A DNA stretch of 64,000 bases from Blattabacterium cuenoti (GCF_014251995.1 NZ_CP059205.1:372001-436000), one strand, 5' to 3'. Shown: positions 18,041 to 28,058, numbered from the stretch's first letter. Numbers and translations are program-made. Notes: a model not told the origin generated them from the letters alone.

Positions 18041-19339
18041 TCACTTATTATTATTCTTCCATCCTGAATAAAAAGAATATTTTCCCATAATTTCCTCAAT
18101 TCGTAATAATTGATTATATTTTGAAATCCTTTCAGAACGACAAATAGAACCTGTTTTTATTTTTCCAATATTTAATGCAACAGTAAAATCTGCTATAAAA
18201 GAATCTTCCGTTTCTCCAGATCGATGAGATATGATATTTTCATATCTATTTTTTTTAGCCAAATTAATTGTTTCAATTGTTTCAGTTAATGTTCCTACTT
18301 GATTTAATTTTATAAGAATAGAATTTGCTACCTTTTTTTTAATTCCTTTGTCTAATTTAGACACTTGTGTTACAAAAAGATCATCTCCAACCAGCTGAAC
18401 ATCATTTCCAATTTCGTCTGTCAATAACCTCCATCCTTCCCAATCATTTTGATCTATTCCATCTTCAATAGATATAATTGGATATTTTTTAGTTAAAAAA
18501 GATAAATAATCAATATGTTCTTCTCTAGATTTTTTCGAATTATTTATTTCTTTTTCAAATTTGGAATAATCATAAAACTTATTTTCTCTATTATAAAATT
18601 CGGAAGCCGCACAATCTATAGCTATTCCCATTTGATCGTAAGGTTCATAATTTGCCATATGTATAGCTTCTAATATATAATCTAAAACATTTTCTATTCC
18701 ATTAATGTTAGGAGAAAATCCACCTTCATCACCAACACTTGTTGTGTATCCTTTTTCTTGTAAAAGATCTTTTAATTGATAAAAAACTTTATGACCCATT
18801 TGAAGTGCTTCCAAAAAAGTATTAGCTTTTACAGGAACTATCATAAACTCTTGAAAGGCTATAGAAGAATTTGAATGTCTACCTCCATTCACAATATTAA
18901 TTAAGGGGACTGGTAAGGCATTAGTATATACTCCTCCTATATATTTATATAGAGGAATTTCGAGTTCATTAGAAGCGGCTTTAGATACTGCTTGAGAAAC
19001 AGCTAAAATAGAATTAGACCCAAGTCTTTTTTTATTAGTTGTACCATCTAATTCTAACATCAATTTATCAATATAAATTTGATCAAATACGGATATTCCA
19101 ATCAATTCAGGAGATATAACATTGTTAACATTATGTACTGCTTTCAAAACACCTTTCCCAGAAAAAAAATCTTTTTTATTATCACGTAATTCAAATGCTT
19201 CATATTCTCCTCTTGAAATTCCAGATGGAACAGAAGAACGTCCTAAAATATTTTTCTCCGTTACTATGTCTACCTCAAGAGTAGGATTTCCTCTTGAATC
19301 TAGTATTTGTCTTGCCTGAATATTTTTAATTTTGCTCAT
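18041..19339 (-). CDS. eno: Enolase
   Basis: Converts 2-phosphoglycerate to phosphoenolpyruvate; with gpmI in this window it gives two consecutive lower-glycolysis steps. The N-terminal RQILDSRGNPTLEVD and the active-site SHRSGETEDSFIAD near residue 370 are intact, as are the metal aspartate/glutamate positions (SIEDGIDQNDW, LVGDDLF). The 432-residue length is standard. Its ATG (19337-19339) lies inside the end of rplQ, a 14-nt overlap, so it is tied to the ribosomal transcript. Confidence 0.96.
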   Translation of the reverse strand: MSKIKNIQARQILDSRGNPTLEVDIVTEKNILGRSSVPSGISRGEYEAFELRDNKKDFFSGKGVLKAVHNVNNVISPELIGISVFDQIYIDKLMLELDGTTNKKRLGSNSILAVSQAVSKAASNELEIPLYKYIGGVYTNALPVPLINIVNGGRHSNSSIAFQEFMIVPVKANTFLEALQMGHKVFYQLKDLLQEKGYTTSVGDEGGFSPNINGIENVLDYILEAIHMANYEPYDQMGIAIDCAASEFYNRENKFYDYSKFEKEINNSKKSREEHIDYLSFLTKKYPIISIEDGIDQNDWEGWRLLTDEIGNDVQLVGDDLFVTQVSKLDKGIKKKVANSILIKLNQVGTLTETIETINLAKKNRYENIISHRSGETEDSFIADFTVALNIGKIKTGSICRSERISKYNQLLRIEEIMGKYSFYSGWKNNNK

Positions 19340-19919
19340 GATCCTTTTTTTCTTCTATGCTATCCTTACTATCCTTTTTTTCTTCTATTTTTTCTTCTAT
19401 GCTATCCTTACTATCCTTTTTTTCTTCTATTTTTTCTTCTATGCTATCCTTACTATCCTTTTTTTCTTCTATTTTTTCTTCTATGCTAATAATTTTTTTC
19501 TTTTTACTTCTTCTTACAGATTTCAATAGTTTTTGACTTTTATTTTTATTATGATAAAATTCATTGAAATCTACTAATTCAATTAAAGAAATTGGAGATT
19601 GATCTCCAAGTCTAACTTCCGTCTTTATAATTCTCGTATATCCACCAGGACGAACACGAACTTTATCAAAAATACTTTTAAATAATTCTGAAACCGCAAT
19701 TTTGTCTCTTAAATATGAAAAAACATTTCTCTTAGAGTGAGTAGTTTTTACTTTAGATTTTGTAATAATAGGTTCGATATATTTTTTTAAGGATTTAGCT
19801 TTGGCTAAAGTTGTAAAAATTTTCTTTTCTTTAATCAGAGATGATGCTAAATTAGAGAGAATAGACTTACGGTGACCATATTTCCTTCCCAAATGATTAT
19901 TTTTATTCCTATGATTCAT
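19326..19919 (-). CDS. rplQ: 50S ribosomal protein L17 with repetitive acidic/basic tail
   Basis: The conserved L17 core (MNHRNKNNHLGRKYGHRKSI onward) covers about the first 120 residues. A charged C-terminal extension brings the protein to 197. Extensions of this kind are common in Bacteroidota L17, but here the last third is a tandem repeat of a 14-residue unit (SIEEKIEEKKDSKD, three times). It overlaps rpoA by 11 nt at its start and eno by 14 nt at its end. Confidence 0.95.
   Translation of the reverse strand: MNHRNKNNHLGRKYGHRKSILSNLASSLIKEKKIFTTLAKAKSLKKYIEPIITKSKVKTTHSKRNVFSYLRDKIAVSELFKSIFDKVRVRPGGYTRIIKTEVRLGDQSPISLIELVDFNEFYHNKNKSQKLLKSVRRSKKKKIISIEEKIEEKKDSKDSIEEKIEEKKDSKDSIEEKIEEKKDSKDSIEEKKDHEQN
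19348..19485 (-). repeat. 42-bp in-frame tandem repeat in rplQ
   Basis: About three nearly identical 42-bp units, each encoding 14 residues, sit just before the rplQ stop and end within about 25 nt of it. The unit length is a multiple of three, so copy-number change would lengthen or shorten the tail without breaking the frame. Boundaries are approximate. Confidence 0.9.
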
Positions 19920-20934
19920 CTATTTCTCTTTTCTTATTTAAATATTTTGAAAATTCTGATACATCCATTCCAAAATATAACCCTTTTTCTTTCATTTTAC
20001 TTTCTAATTCATCCAAAGATTTTTTTCCAAAATTTCTCATCTTTAACATATTATTTCTATTACAACTAACTAAATCGAATATAGTCTCTATGGAAGAAGA
20101 TTTTAAACAATTCTTTGTTCGAACAGATAAATCCATATTATTCAATTTAGATTTCAACAAATTACGCATTCGAAGAAATGCTTCATCATATTTCTTTTCT
20201 TTATTTACCTCTTCTTTTTTCTTTTTTCCTATCTTTTCATAAGAAAAAATAGAAAAATATTGAATTAATATCTTAGATGCTTCTATTAAAGCTGATTTAG
20301 GACAAATAGAACCATCTGTATTAATTTCTAAGGAAAGATTTTCAAAATCAGTTTTTTGACCTACTCTACAATTCTCTATTTTGTAATTTACTTTTCTAAT
20401 TGGAGTATAAATAGAATCAATAGGTATTGTTCCAATTATGAAATCGTCATTATTTTTTTTGTTTTCTTCTGCTGGAACATAACCTCTTCCTTCCTCAATT
20501 GAAAAACTTATTTCTAATTGAGTTGATTCATTTTTATTACAAATAACTAAATCATCATTCAGAATTTGAAATCCAGAAATAAATTGATTTAAAATTTTTC
20601 CTGTAACTTTTTTATCACTATGAATAAAAGCATTAACTATTTCCTTATTAACTCCCGGAATTTTTCGTTTAAAACGAATTTTTTTAAAATTTAATACTAT
20701 TTCGGTAACGTCTTCCACTACACCTTCTATAGTAGAAAATTCATATTTAACTCCTTTAATTCTAATAAAAGTTACTGCGAAACCTTTTAAGGATCCTAAT
20801 AAAACTCTTCTTAATGCATTTCCTAATGTAATCCCATATCCAGGTTCTAATGGTTTTAAATGAAAAATACCTTTATTATCTGATAATTCAGATATTATAA
20901 TTTTATCAGGTTTAACAAAATCTAAAATAGCCAT
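19909..20934 (-). CDS. rpoA: RNA polymerase subunit alpha
   Basis: Nucleates RNA polymerase assembly and contacts promoters and activators. The N-terminal domain has EPGYGITLGNALRRVLL near residues 28-44, and the C-terminal domain has the helix-hairpin-helix stretch MRNFGKKSLDELESKMKEKG. The two are joined by a Lys-rich linker. The 341 residues are complete, so the activator-contacting domain is retained. It is in the usual alpha-operon position between rpsD and rplQ. Confidence 0.96.
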   Translation of the reverse strand: MAILDFVKPDKIIISELSDNKGIFHLKPLEPGYGITLGNALRRVLLGSLKGFAVTFIRIKGVKYEFSTIEGVVEDVTEIVLNFKKIRFKRKIPGVNKEIVNAFIHSDKKVTGKILNQFISGFQILNDDLVICNKNESTQLEISFSIEEGRGYVPAEENKKNNDDFIIGTIPIDSIYTPIRKVNYKIENCRVGQKTDFENLSLEINTDGSICPKSALIEASKILIQYFSIFSYEKIGKKKKEEVNKEKKYDEAFLRMRNLLKSKLNNMDLSVRTKNCLKSSSIETIFDLVSCNRNNMLKMRNFGKKSLDELESKMKEKGLYFGMDVSEFSKYLNKKREIDES

Positions 20935-20965
20935 ATATAAAATGAAAGTGTATAATCAAATTTTG

Positions 20966-21574
20966 TTATTTTGAATACAATTCAACAATGAATTGTTCTT
21001 TAATATTTTCAGGAATCTGTGTTCTTTTTGGCATTACTCTAAAAATACCTAACATATTATCTTCATCTAAAATTAACCATTCAACTAAAGGTCCTGATTT
21101 TTTTTTAATAGATTCTAATATAACTGGATGATTTTTAGATTTTTTTCTTACTCCTATTTTATCTCCAGGTTTTAATCTAAATGATGGAATATTTACCATA
21201 CGATTATTTACCATAATATGCCTATGAGAAACTATCTGACGTGCAGAAGATCTAGATGGAGCAAATTTTAATCGGAAAACTATATTGTCAAGACGGCTTT
21301 CACATGCTTGCAATAACAATTCTCCTGTAATTCCTTTTTTTTTAGAAGATTCTAAAAATAGATTTTCAAACTGACGTTCCAATATCCCATAAATATATTT
21401 CGCTTTTTGTTTCTCTATTAATTGCAGAAAATATTCTGAACGTTTCATTCTTCGACGACTGTTTCCATGTTGTCCAGATGGATATCTTCTCCTTTCAAAA
21501 TATTTATCTTCTCCATATATACATTCTCCAAATCTTCTAGAAATTCTAGTTTTAGGACCTATATATTTTGCCAT
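20966..21574 (-). CDS. rpsD: 30S ribosomal protein S4
   Basis: A primary 16S rRNA binder that helps nucleate the small subunit. The ATG ending at 21574 gives the family start [20 protein letters not shown]. Longer readings from 21619 run into rpsK and are rejected. The S4 RNA-binding domain is visible as [21 protein letters not shown]. The gap to rpsK is 10 nt. Confidence 0.95.
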   Translation of the reverse strand: MAKYIGPKTRISRRFGECIYGEDKYFERRRYPSGQHGNSRRRMKRSEYFLQLIEKQKAKYIYGILERQFENLFLESSKKKGITGELLLQACESRLDNIVFRLKFAPSRSSARQIVSHRHIMVNNRMVNIPSFRLKPGDKIGVRKKSKNHPVILESIKKKSGPLVEWLILDEDNMLGIFRVMPKRTQIPENIKEQFIVELYSK

Positions 21575-21584
21575 ACAAAAATAT

Positions 21585-21968
21585 TTATACTCTTCTTCTT
21601 TTTGGAGGACGACATCCATTATGTGGTAAAGGTGTTATATCTTTTATCATTGTTACAATAATTCCTGAATTACTTAAAGCTCGTATAGCGGCATCTCTTC
21701 CAGCACCAGGTCCTTTTACCTTTACCTCCACCTTTTTAATTCCTGCATTGATAGCTTTTTTTGCCACATTTTCAGCTGCCATTTGAGCAGCATAAGGTGT
21801 ATTTTTTTTAGATCCTTTAAAATTCATTTTTCCAGCAGAAGACCATGCAACTACTTCGCCTTTTTTATTTGTTAAAGTTATAATAATATTATTAAAAGTG
21901 GATTGAATATGAGCCTCTCCTACAGGATCAACAACTACAGATCTTTTTTTACTTGATAATTTTACCAT
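21585..21968 (-). CDS. rpsK: 30S ribosomal protein S11
   Basis: Platform protein of the small subunit near the mRNA exit. The core motif TYNNTIITLT-like segment ([20 protein letters not shown]) and the C-terminal [17 protein letters not shown] are typical. The 127-residue length is normal. It follows rpsM by 13 nt. Confidence 0.96.
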   Translation of the reverse strand: MVKLSSKKRSVVVDPVGEAHIQSTFNNIIITLTNKKGEVVAWSSAGKMNFKGSKKNTPYAAQMAAENVAKKAINAGIKKVEVKVKGPGAGRDAAIRALSNSGIIVTMIKDITPLPHNGCRPPKRRRV

Positions 21969-21981
21969 AGAAATTATTTTA

Positions 21982-22362
21982 TCACTTTGTAACTTTTTTC
22001 TTATTCGCTACAGTTTTCTTTTTCCCTTTTCTAGTTCTACAATTATTCTTTGTCTTTTGTCCTCTTAATGGTAATCCTTTTCTATGTCTTGTTCCAACGT
22101 AACATCCAATATCCATTAATCGTTTTATATTGAATTGTATTTCAGACCTCAATTCACCTTCAATTTTGATATTATTAGATATAAATTTCCTTATTTTACT
22201 AATGTCACTATCAGACCAATCTTTAACTTTTTTATTTTCATTTATTTTAACAGAAAATAAAATTTTTTTCGAAATACTTTTTCCTATTCCATATAAATGA
22301 GTGAGAGCTATAACTCCTCTTTTAGAAAGAGGAATATCTACTCCCGAAATTCTAACGGCCAT
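21982..22362 (-). CDS. rpsM: 30S ribosomal protein S13
   Basis: Head protein of the small subunit that bridges to the 50S. It opens [16 protein letters not shown] and has the rRNA-binding [18 protein letters not shown] near the C-terminus, with a Lys-rich tail. The gap to rpmJ is 51 nt. Confidence 0.96.
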   Translation of the reverse strand: MAVRISGVDIPLSKRGVIALTHLYGIGKSISKKILFSVKINENKKVKDWSDSDISKIRKFISNNIKIEGELRSEIQFNIKRLMDIGCYVGTRHRKGLPLRGQKTKNNCRTRKGKKKTVANKKKVTK

Positions 22363-22413
22363 ATCTTTTCATAAAATTATACTTTTTTTAAATTATTATA
22401 CAATTATTAAATT

Positions 22414-22530
22414 TTAACCTTGTTTCTGCTTAAACCTAGGATTTTTCTTATTAATAATTCGTAAACGTCCTTTTCTACTTACAATTTTACAATTTGCAGT
22501 TCTTTTTTTTAAAGAAGCTCTTACTTTCAT
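22414..22530 (-). CDS. rpmJ: 50S ribosomal protein L36
   Basis: A 38-residue frame reads [16 protein letters not shown], then [19 protein letters not shown], then KQG. It is L36, in its expected place between infA and rpsM. Only one cysteine is present, so this is the zinc-free form usual in Bacteroidota rather than the four-ligand form. Confidence 0.95.
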   Translation of the reverse strand: MKVRASLKKRTANCKIVSRKGRLRIINKKNPRFKQKQG

Positions 22531-22555
22531 AATTAAAAATATTTATTATCTAATA

Positions 22556-22771
22556 TCAATATCTATAAGTTATTCTACCTCTTTCTAAATCATAGGATGA
22601 CATTTCCAATCTTACTTTATCTCCTGGTAATATTTTTATATAATGCATTCTCATTTTCCCGGATATATGAGCTTTTACAATACATCCATTTTCTAATTCA
22701 ACACGAAACATTGCATTTGGAGAAGATTCTATAATCACTCCATCAACTTCAATATGTTTTTGCTTAGCCAT
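22556..22771 (-). CDS. infA: Translation initiation factor IF-1
   Basis: Binds the 30S A site during initiation. A single OB-fold of 71 residues opens [20 protein letters not shown] and ends [10 protein letters not shown], the usual IF-1 end. It lies between secY and rpmJ in the standard alpha-operon order. The 68-nt gap upstream is the longest in this part of the block and could hold a minor promoter. Confidence 0.96.
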   Translation of the reverse strand: MAKQKHIEVDGVIIESSPNAMFRVELENGCIVKAHISGKMRMHYIKILPGDKVRLEMSSYDLERGRITYRY

Positions 22772-22839
22772 ATAATAATTTCCAATAACGTATATTTATA
22801 TTACATACAACAACAATACATAATAATATACACAAAAAA

Positions 22840-24228
22840 TTATAATTTAGTACATTTATAACGATTTTTCATTACCATCAAACCGTCATAATGATAATTC
22901 AACAAATAAATGTTGATTTGTTGTGAAACATCTAAGAAAACTCCTACCACAATTAATAATGAAGTTCCTCCATAAAATAAAGCGAAATTTTGAGTAATCC
23001 CCAACCGAAAAACTATAGATGGTAAAATGGCAATTATTGCTAATAAAATTCCTCCTGGAAATGTAATTACAGACAAAATATGATCTATATATTTAGCTGT
23101 TTCTTTTCCAGGTTTTTTACTTGGAATATATCCTCCGTTTCTTTTTAAATCATCGGCCATTTGATTTACTGGAATTGTAATAGCTGTATAAAAAAAAGTA
23201 AAAACTATTACTAATAGAAAAATTGCTAGATTATACCAAAATCCATAAATATCTTGAAATAGATGAAGAAAATTTTTAATATTGATATTATTCACATATT
23301 CAAAAAAAGTTAATGGAAAAAGCATGATAGCTTGAGAAAATATAATAGGCATAACTCCAGCAGAAATTATTTTTAACGGAATGAATTGATGTTTTTTATA
23401 AATCGATGGAGACTCAAAATTAAAAGATCTATAATGAGAAACATATTGAACTGGTATTTTCCTAATAGCCTGAATTATTAAAATAGTAAATAAAATAACT
23501 AACATCCATAATAAAAATTCTATAAGTAAAATTATTAATCCTCCATTATTAATTTCTATTTTAGAAAGAATTTCTTTAGTTATAGCATCAGGAAAACGTG
23601 CTATTATTCCAGACATAATAATTAAAGAGACTCCATTTCCTATCCCTTTATCTGTAATTTTATCCCCTAACCACATAGTGAACAAGGTTCCGGAAGTTAA
23701 GATTATTATTCCTATAGTCCAAAAAATACTTTTTCCATAAACTGTATCTATATCAATTAAATAAGTATTTTTAAAAGAATCTGATGAAAAAGGAATAAAT
23801 TGTTTTGTTAAAGAAACAAGATATATAGGTGCTTGTATTAAGCATATCATTACTGTTAACCATCTTGTAATAAGATTAATTTGTTTTCTACCACTTTCTC
23901 CATCTCTTTGTAATCTTTGTAAAGAAGGTATAATTATACACATTAATTGAACAATGATAGAAGCAGATATATAAGGCATAATCCCTAGAGCAAAAATTGA
24001 AGCACGATTAAAAGCACCACCAGTAAAAGAAGATAATATTTGCATCAATCCTTTGGATCCTGAATTAAATTTCTCCATAAAATCACTAATTCCTAACGGA
24101 TTAATTCCAGGAATAGGTATATAAGATCCAAAACGATATATTAATAATAAACTTACAGTTATTATTATTTTTTTCCTTAATTCTTTAATATTCCAAATTT
24201 TAGGAAAGAACATTAAAAAATTATTCAT
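22840..24228 (-). CDS. secY: Protein translocase subunit SecY
   Basis: The pore-forming channel of the Sec translocon in the inner membrane, ten membrane segments in 462 residues. Recognisable stretches are the plug region FMEKFNSGSKGLMQILSSFTGGA, GIMPYISASIIVQL, and the cytoplasmic loop DGESGRKQINLITRW. It follows rplO by 30 nt. SecE and SecG are not in the window. Confidence 0.95.
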   Translation of the reverse strand: MNNFLMFFPKIWNIKELRKKIIITVSLLLIYRFGSYIPIPGINPLGISDFMEKFNSGSKGLMQILSSFTGGAFNRASIFALGIMPYISASIIVQLMCIIIPSLQRLQRDGESGRKQINLITRWLTVMICLIQAPIYLVSLTKQFIPFSSDSFKNTYLIDIDTVYGKSIFWTIGIIILTSGTLFTMWLGDKITDKGIGNGVSLIIMSGIIARFPDAITKEILSKIEINNGGLIILLIEFLLWMLVILFTILIIQAIRKIPVQYVSHYRSFNFESPSIYKKHQFIPLKIISAGVMPIIFSQAIMLFPLTFFEYVNNINIKNFLHLFQDIYGFWYNLAIFLLVIVFTFFYTAITIPVNQMADDLKRNGGYIPSKKPGKETAKYIDHILSVITFPGGILLAIIAILPSIVFRLGITQNFALFYGGTSLLIVVGVFLDVSQQINIYLLNYHYDGLMVMKNRYKCTKL

Positions 24229-24258
24229 AACAATAATTTTTTATCATTAATTACTAAA

Positions 24259-24732
24259 TTATTCATATATAGCTTCTCCCCCAGATTCTTTTATATTTAA
24301 TAAAGCTTTCTTACTAAATTTTGATGCAAATATTTTTAATGAAGTATGAAGTTTTCCCCTTCCTAAAATTTTTATCAATTTCTTTTTTCCAATTAAATTT
24401 TTTTCTATTAAAATATCTTTGTTAACAATATTTTTAATTTTTCCTTGATTTACAAAGTTTTGAATTGTATCTAAATTAATTAAAGAAAATTTTTTCTTCA
24501 AGTGATGCCTTTTAAAACCAAATTTTGGAGTTCTTCTTTGAATAGGCATCTGTCCTCCTTCAAATCCTATTTTTTTAGAAAATCCAGATCTGGATTTTGC
24601 ACCTTTATGCCCTCTACCACAGGTTCCTCCTTTTCCAGATCCTTGACCTCTTCCCAATCTTAACTTTTTTTTATTAGCCCCAAATTTTGGGGATATTTGA
24701 TTGATATTAAATATTGAAATATTATTATCCAT
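24259..24732 (-). CDS. rplO: 50S ribosomal protein L15
   Basis: A late-assembly large-subunit protein. The Gly/Arg-rich N-terminal tail ([21 protein letters not shown]) and the [17 protein letters not shown] motif are typical. Its start overlaps the rpsE end by eight nt. The rpmD (L30) gene that normally lies between them is absent. Confidence 0.95.
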   Translation of the reverse strand: MDNNISIFNINQISPKFGANKKKLRLGRGQGSGKGGTCGRGHKGAKSRSGFSKKIGFEGGQMPIQRRTPKFGFKRHHLKKKFSLINLDTIQNFVNQGKIKNIVNKDILIEKNLIGKKKLIKILGRGKLHTSLKIFASKFSKKALLNIKESGGEAIYE

Positions 24733-25228
24733 TATACACCTTTTTTATAGTAATTCCCCTTTGCTTTGCAATAATATAAACATCCCTCATCTTACTTAAA
24801 GCTTTGATTGTAGCTTTGATAATATTATGATGATTAGAAGATCCTTTAGATTTTGACATAACATTTCTTAATCCTACAGCTTCAAGAACCGCCTTCAAAG
24901 CTCCACCGGCTATAATTCCAGTTCCTTCAGATGCCGGTCTAATAAGAACATGCGCTCCTCCATATTTAGCTTCCTGAGAATGAGGAATAGTTCCATTACA
25001 AATACAAACTTTGCAAAGATTCCTTTTTGCTTGTTCTCCTGCTTTACGAATTGCATCAGGAGCTTCTTTTGATTTTCCAAATCCATATCCTACTACCCCA
25101 CTTTCATTTCCTTTTACAATAATAGCACTGAAACTAAAATATCTTCTTCCCTTAGTTACTTTACAAACTCTTGTAACGCCAACTAACTTTTCTTTTAATT
25201 CCAATTCCGTATGTTTTATTTTGGACAT
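24725..25228 (-). CDS. rpsE: 30S ribosomal protein S5
   Basis: Contributes to decoding fidelity and mRNA unwinding. The double-stranded-RNA-binding-like N-terminal domain ([20 protein letters not shown]) is followed by [22 protein letters not shown]. The 167-residue length is normal. It overlaps rplO and follows rplR by 10 nt. Confidence 0.96.
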   Translation of the reverse strand: MSKIKHTELELKEKLVGVTRVCKVTKGRRYFSFSAIIVKGNESGVVGYGFGKSKEAPDAIRKAGEQAKRNLCKVCICNGTIPHSQEAKYGGAHVLIRPASEGTGIIAGGALKAVLEAVGLRNVMSKSKGSSNHHNIIKATIKALSKMRDVYIIAKQRGITIKKVYNG

Positions 25229-25238
25229 GTTATTTTAA

Positions 25239-25562
25239 TTAAAATTCTAATCCAACTTCCCTAATTCCATCAGCCAAAGATTTAACTCTTCCATGATATA
25301 AATATTTTCCTCTATCAAAAACTAATTTATTTATTTTCAGTTTCTTTAATTTATTTCCAAGTAGCTTTCCAACTTCAACAGATAATTCCTTTTTTGTTTT
25401 TTTATAATTACTAAATACTTTTTCTCTTGAAGATGATGATGCTAAAGTTTTTCTATTAACATCATCTATAACTTGAACATAAATTCCTTTATTACTTCTG
25501 AAAACAGAAATTCTAGGTCTATTTAATTTTCCAAAAATCTTTTTACATTTCCTTTTTTTCAT
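25239..25562 (-). CDS. rplR: 50S ribosomal protein L18
   Basis: A 5S rRNA-binding protein. Starting at the ATG ending at 25562 gives MKKRKCKKIFGKLNRPRISV, matching the family; a longer reading from 25595 would touch rplF and has no family support. The N-terminus is trimmed relative to typical L18. The C-terminal YLYHGRVKSLADGIREVGLEF is intact. Confidence 0.93.
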   Translation of the reverse strand: MKKRKCKKIFGKLNRPRISVFRSNKGIYVQVIDDVNRKTLASSSSREKVFSNYKKTKKELSVEVGKLLGNKLKKLKINKLVFDRGKYLYHGRVKSLADGIREVGLEF

Positions 25563-25594
25563 AAAAAAATATTTAATATTAAAATTAAAAACCA

Positions 25595-26140
25595 TTAAGC
25601 TGATTTCCCTACTTTTTTTCGAACTTCTTCTTTCAAATATCTTATTCCTTTTCCTTTATACGGTTCTGGAATTCTAAAAGATCTAATTTTTGCTGCTATT
25701 ATTCCTAATAATTGTTTATTATATGATTTCAAAATTAAGACAGTATTTTTACCTTTTTCCGATTTTATTTCTAAAAAAATATCTTCAGGAATTTGTACCA
25801 TAATGTTATGAGAATAACCTAAATTTAGATCTAAAATATTTTCTTTGTAAGAAGCTCTATACCCAACTCCTACTAATTCCAATTCTTTCATAAATCCTGT
25901 TGTTACTCCAATGATCATATTTTGAATTATAACACGATATAACCCATGTAAAGACTTAGATTTTTTATCTTCCTGATTTCTAGTAATTATTAATTTTTTA
26001 TTACGTAAGCTTAATTCTAAGTTCCTAGAAATTCTTTGACTTAAAGATCCTAAATTCCCTTTTATAGATATTTCATTATCAAATATTTTTATCTTTACAT
26101 TATCAGGAATAAAAATAGGTTTTTTTCCAATTCGAGACAT
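25595..26140 (-). CDS. rplF: 50S ribosomal protein L6
   Basis: A large-subunit protein near the factor-binding site. The double L6 domain is present, opening MSRIGKKPIFIPDNVKIKI and ending PEPYKGKGIRYLKEEVRKKVGK. The 181-residue length is normal. It follows rpsH by 21 nt. Confidence 0.96.
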   Translation of the reverse strand: MSRIGKKPIFIPDNVKIKIFDNEISIKGNLGSLSQRISRNLELSLRNKKLIITRNQEDKKSKSLHGLYRVIIQNMIIGVTTGFMKELELVGVGYRASYKENILDLNLGYSHNIMVQIPEDIFLEIKSEKGKNTVLILKSYNKQLLGIIAAKIRSFRIPEPYKGKGIRYLKEEVRKKVGKSA

Positions 26141-26161
26141 AATATCATTATTAATTATTAA

Positions 26162-26545
26162 TCAATATACATAGCATAATATTTCTCCTCCTATTTTTTT
26201 CTTTTTTGCTTGTTTATCTGTTATTACTCCATAAGAAGTTGAAATTATAGCAATTCCTAATCCATTTAATACACGAGGTATGTTCTTGTATTTACAATAT
26301 TTTCTAAGTCCAGGTTTACTTACTCTTATTATTTTTTGTATAACAGACGTCTCTTTTTCACAATATTTTAAAGCTATTTTAATAAATTTTTTATTTTCTA
26401 TTATTTTATAACCTAGAATATATCCATTTTGAAATAAAACTTTAGAAATTTCTTCTTTTATTTTAGAAAAAGAAACTTCCAAAATCTTGTGTTTCGCTAG
26501 GCTAGCATTTCTAATTCTGGTTAAAAAATCAGCAATCGTGTCCAT
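26162..26545 (-). CDS. rpsH: 30S ribosomal protein S8
   Basis: A 16S rRNA-binding central-domain protein. It opens [19 protein letters not shown] and ends [22 protein letters not shown], both family hallmarks. In E. coli S8 is the spc-operon feedback repressor; no obvious target hairpin was found here. Confidence 0.96.
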   Translation of the reverse strand: MDTIADFLTRIRNASLAKHKILEVSFSKIKEEISKVLFQNGYILGYKIIENKKFIKIALKYCEKETSVIQKIIRVSKPGLRKYCKYKNIPRVLNGLGIAIISTSYGVITDKQAKKKKIGGEILCYVY

Positions 26546-26590
26546 AAATTAAAAATATCTCCAATTTTAAAATTGATTTATAATAAGTAA

Positions 26591-26860
26591 TTACCAACTC
26601 GCTTTTTTTACCCCAGGAATAAGCCCCTGAGAAACTAAATTTCTAAAAACAATACGAGAAATTCCAAATTGCCGCATATATCCTCTACATCTTCCAGTAA
26701 TAGAACATCTATTTCTCAAACGTACAGGAGATGAATTTTTAGGCAATCTTTGTAAGAGATCATAATTTTTTGATTTCTTTAACATTTTTCTTTTACTTTC
26801 GTATTTCATTACTAATTTTTCCCTTTTCTTTTGTCTTGCTTTAACTGATTCTTTAGCCAT
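26591..26860 (-). CDS. rpsN: 30S ribosomal protein S14
   Basis: The 89-residue zinc-independent form of S14. [20 protein letters not shown] is followed by the C-terminal [20 protein letters not shown]. There is no CxxC pair of the zinc form. It lies between rplE and rpsH in standard order. Confidence 0.96.
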   Translation of the reverse strand: MAKESVKARQKKREKLVMKYESKRKMLKKSKNYDLLQRLPKNSSPVRLRNRCSITGRCRGYMRQFGISRIVFRNLVSQGLIPGVKKASW

Positions 26861-26871
26861 TTTTTTATTTT

Positions 26872-27420
26872 CTATTTTCTTTTAAAAGGTACTCCAAAAA
26901 AAGATAAAAGAGTTTTAGCTTCTATATCATTTTTAGAAGAAGTTACAAATGTAATATTCATTCCCATATTTTTTCTTATCTCATCAATATTTATTTCCGG
27001 ATAAATTACTTGTTCAACAATACCAATATTATAATTTCCTTGTCCATCGAAACTACTTTCTTTAACTCCATTAAAATCCCTTACTCTAGGTAAAGAAACA
27101 AAAATCAATCTTTCTAAAAATTCAAACATTTTTGTTCTTCGTAAAGTTACCTTAACACCTATAGGTGTTCCTTTTCTTAACTTAAATCCAGACTCATCAT
27201 GTTTAGAATAACAAAAAATAGCTTTTTGCCCCGTTATATTTGTTATTTCTTTAATGGAAAAATCTATTATTTTTTTGTCTAAAATAGATAATCCAATTCC
27301 TTGATGAACTACTATTTTTATTAATCTAGGAACTTCCATTACAGACTTATATCCAAATTTTTCTACTAAATTTGGAATTATTTTCTCCTTATATAATTTT
27401 TGTAGATTAGGTTGATGCAT
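26872..27420 (-). CDS. rplE: 50S ribosomal protein L5
   Basis: Binds 5S rRNA and contacts the P-site tRNA. Motifs include [20 protein letters not shown] and [20 protein letters not shown]. The 182-residue length is normal. It starts three nt after rplX. Confidence 0.96.
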   Translation of the reverse strand: MHQPNLQKLYKEKIIPNLVEKFGYKSVMEVPRLIKIVVHQGIGLSILDKKIIDFSIKEITNITGQKAIFCYSKHDESGFKLRKGTPIGVKVTLRRTKMFEFLERLIFVSLPRVRDFNGVKESSFDGQGNYNIGIVEQVIYPEINIDEIRKNMGMNITFVTSSKNDIEAKTLLSFFGVPFKRK

Positions 27421-27423
27421 TTT

Positions 27424-27651
27424 TCATTCTTTTAACTTTTTCAAATTTGATATATGAATAGGGGCTTCTTTCTCTACAATCCCTCCTTTAGGAAGTTTAA
27501 CATTAGGTTTTGAATGTTTTCTTACCATATTTAAACCACTAACAATTGCTTTATTTTTTTTAGATAATATTTTTATAACAAAACTTTTATTTCCTTTATA
27601 ATTTCCTGAAATAACTAATACTTTATCTTTTTTTCTTATTTTTTTCTTCAT
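27424..27651 (-). CDS. rplX: 50S ribosomal protein L24, short form
   Basis: An assembly-initiating large-subunit protein. The KOW motif region (KKDKVLVISGNYKGNKSFVI) and GLNMVRKHSKPN are present. The protein ends at ISNLKKLKE after 75 residues, where most bacterial L24 proteins carry some 25 more. The C-terminal tail therefore appears to have been lost. The stop is clean. Confidence 0.94.
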   Translation of the reverse strand: MKKKIRKKDKVLVISGNYKGNKSFVIKILSKKNKAIVSGLNMVRKHSKPNVKLPKGGIVEKEAPIHISNLKKLKE

Positions 27652-27677
27652 AATGTTTACAAAAAATAAAAATTTTT

Positions 27678-28049
27678 TTATAAAACTTCCTGTGCTAAAG
27701 ATATAATTTTCATATATTCTTTTTCTCTAAGTTCTCTTGCTACAGGCCCAAAAACTCTCGTTCCTATCATTTCTCCAGAATCATTAATTAAAACGCAAGC
27801 GTTATCATCAAAACTTATATAAGAACCATCTTTTCTTCTTTTTTTATATTTTGTTCTAATAACAACAGCTCTACAAACTTGTCCTTTTTTTACTGTACTA
27901 CCTCCAGGAACAGCTATTTTTATAGTAACAACTATAGAATCTCCTAAAGAAGCATATCTCTTTTTAGTTCCGCCTAAGACTCTAATTACTAGAGCTTCTT
28001 TAGCTCCAGTATTATCTGATACTTTACAAATCGATTCTTGTTGCAACAT
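27678..28049 (-). CDS. rplN: 50S ribosomal protein L14
   Basis: Subunit-interface protein of the 50S. It opens [20 protein letters not shown] and carries [20 protein letters not shown] at the end. The 123-residue length is standard. It follows rpsQ by nine nt. Confidence 0.97.
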   Translation of the reverse strand: MLQQESICKVSDNTGAKEALVIRVLGGTKKRYASLGDSIVVTIKIAVPGGSTVKKGQVCRAVVIRTKYKKRRKDGSYISFDDNACVLINDSGEMIGTRVFGPVARELREKEYMKIISLAQEVL

Positions 28050-28058
28050 AAATAATAA

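Noticed and set aside
19307-19529. Phe/Leu/Tyr-rich + strand frames opposite the rplQ end
   Set aside because: Reverse reading of the Glu/Lys repeat array; low-complexity artefact, not a membrane protein.
21575-21619. Extension of rpsD into rpsK
   Set aside because: Family proteins begin [13 protein letters not shown] at 21574; the extension is overlap noise.
24725-24740. Hidden rpmD between rpsE and rplO
   Set aside because: The two genes overlap, leaving no space for even a fragment of L30.
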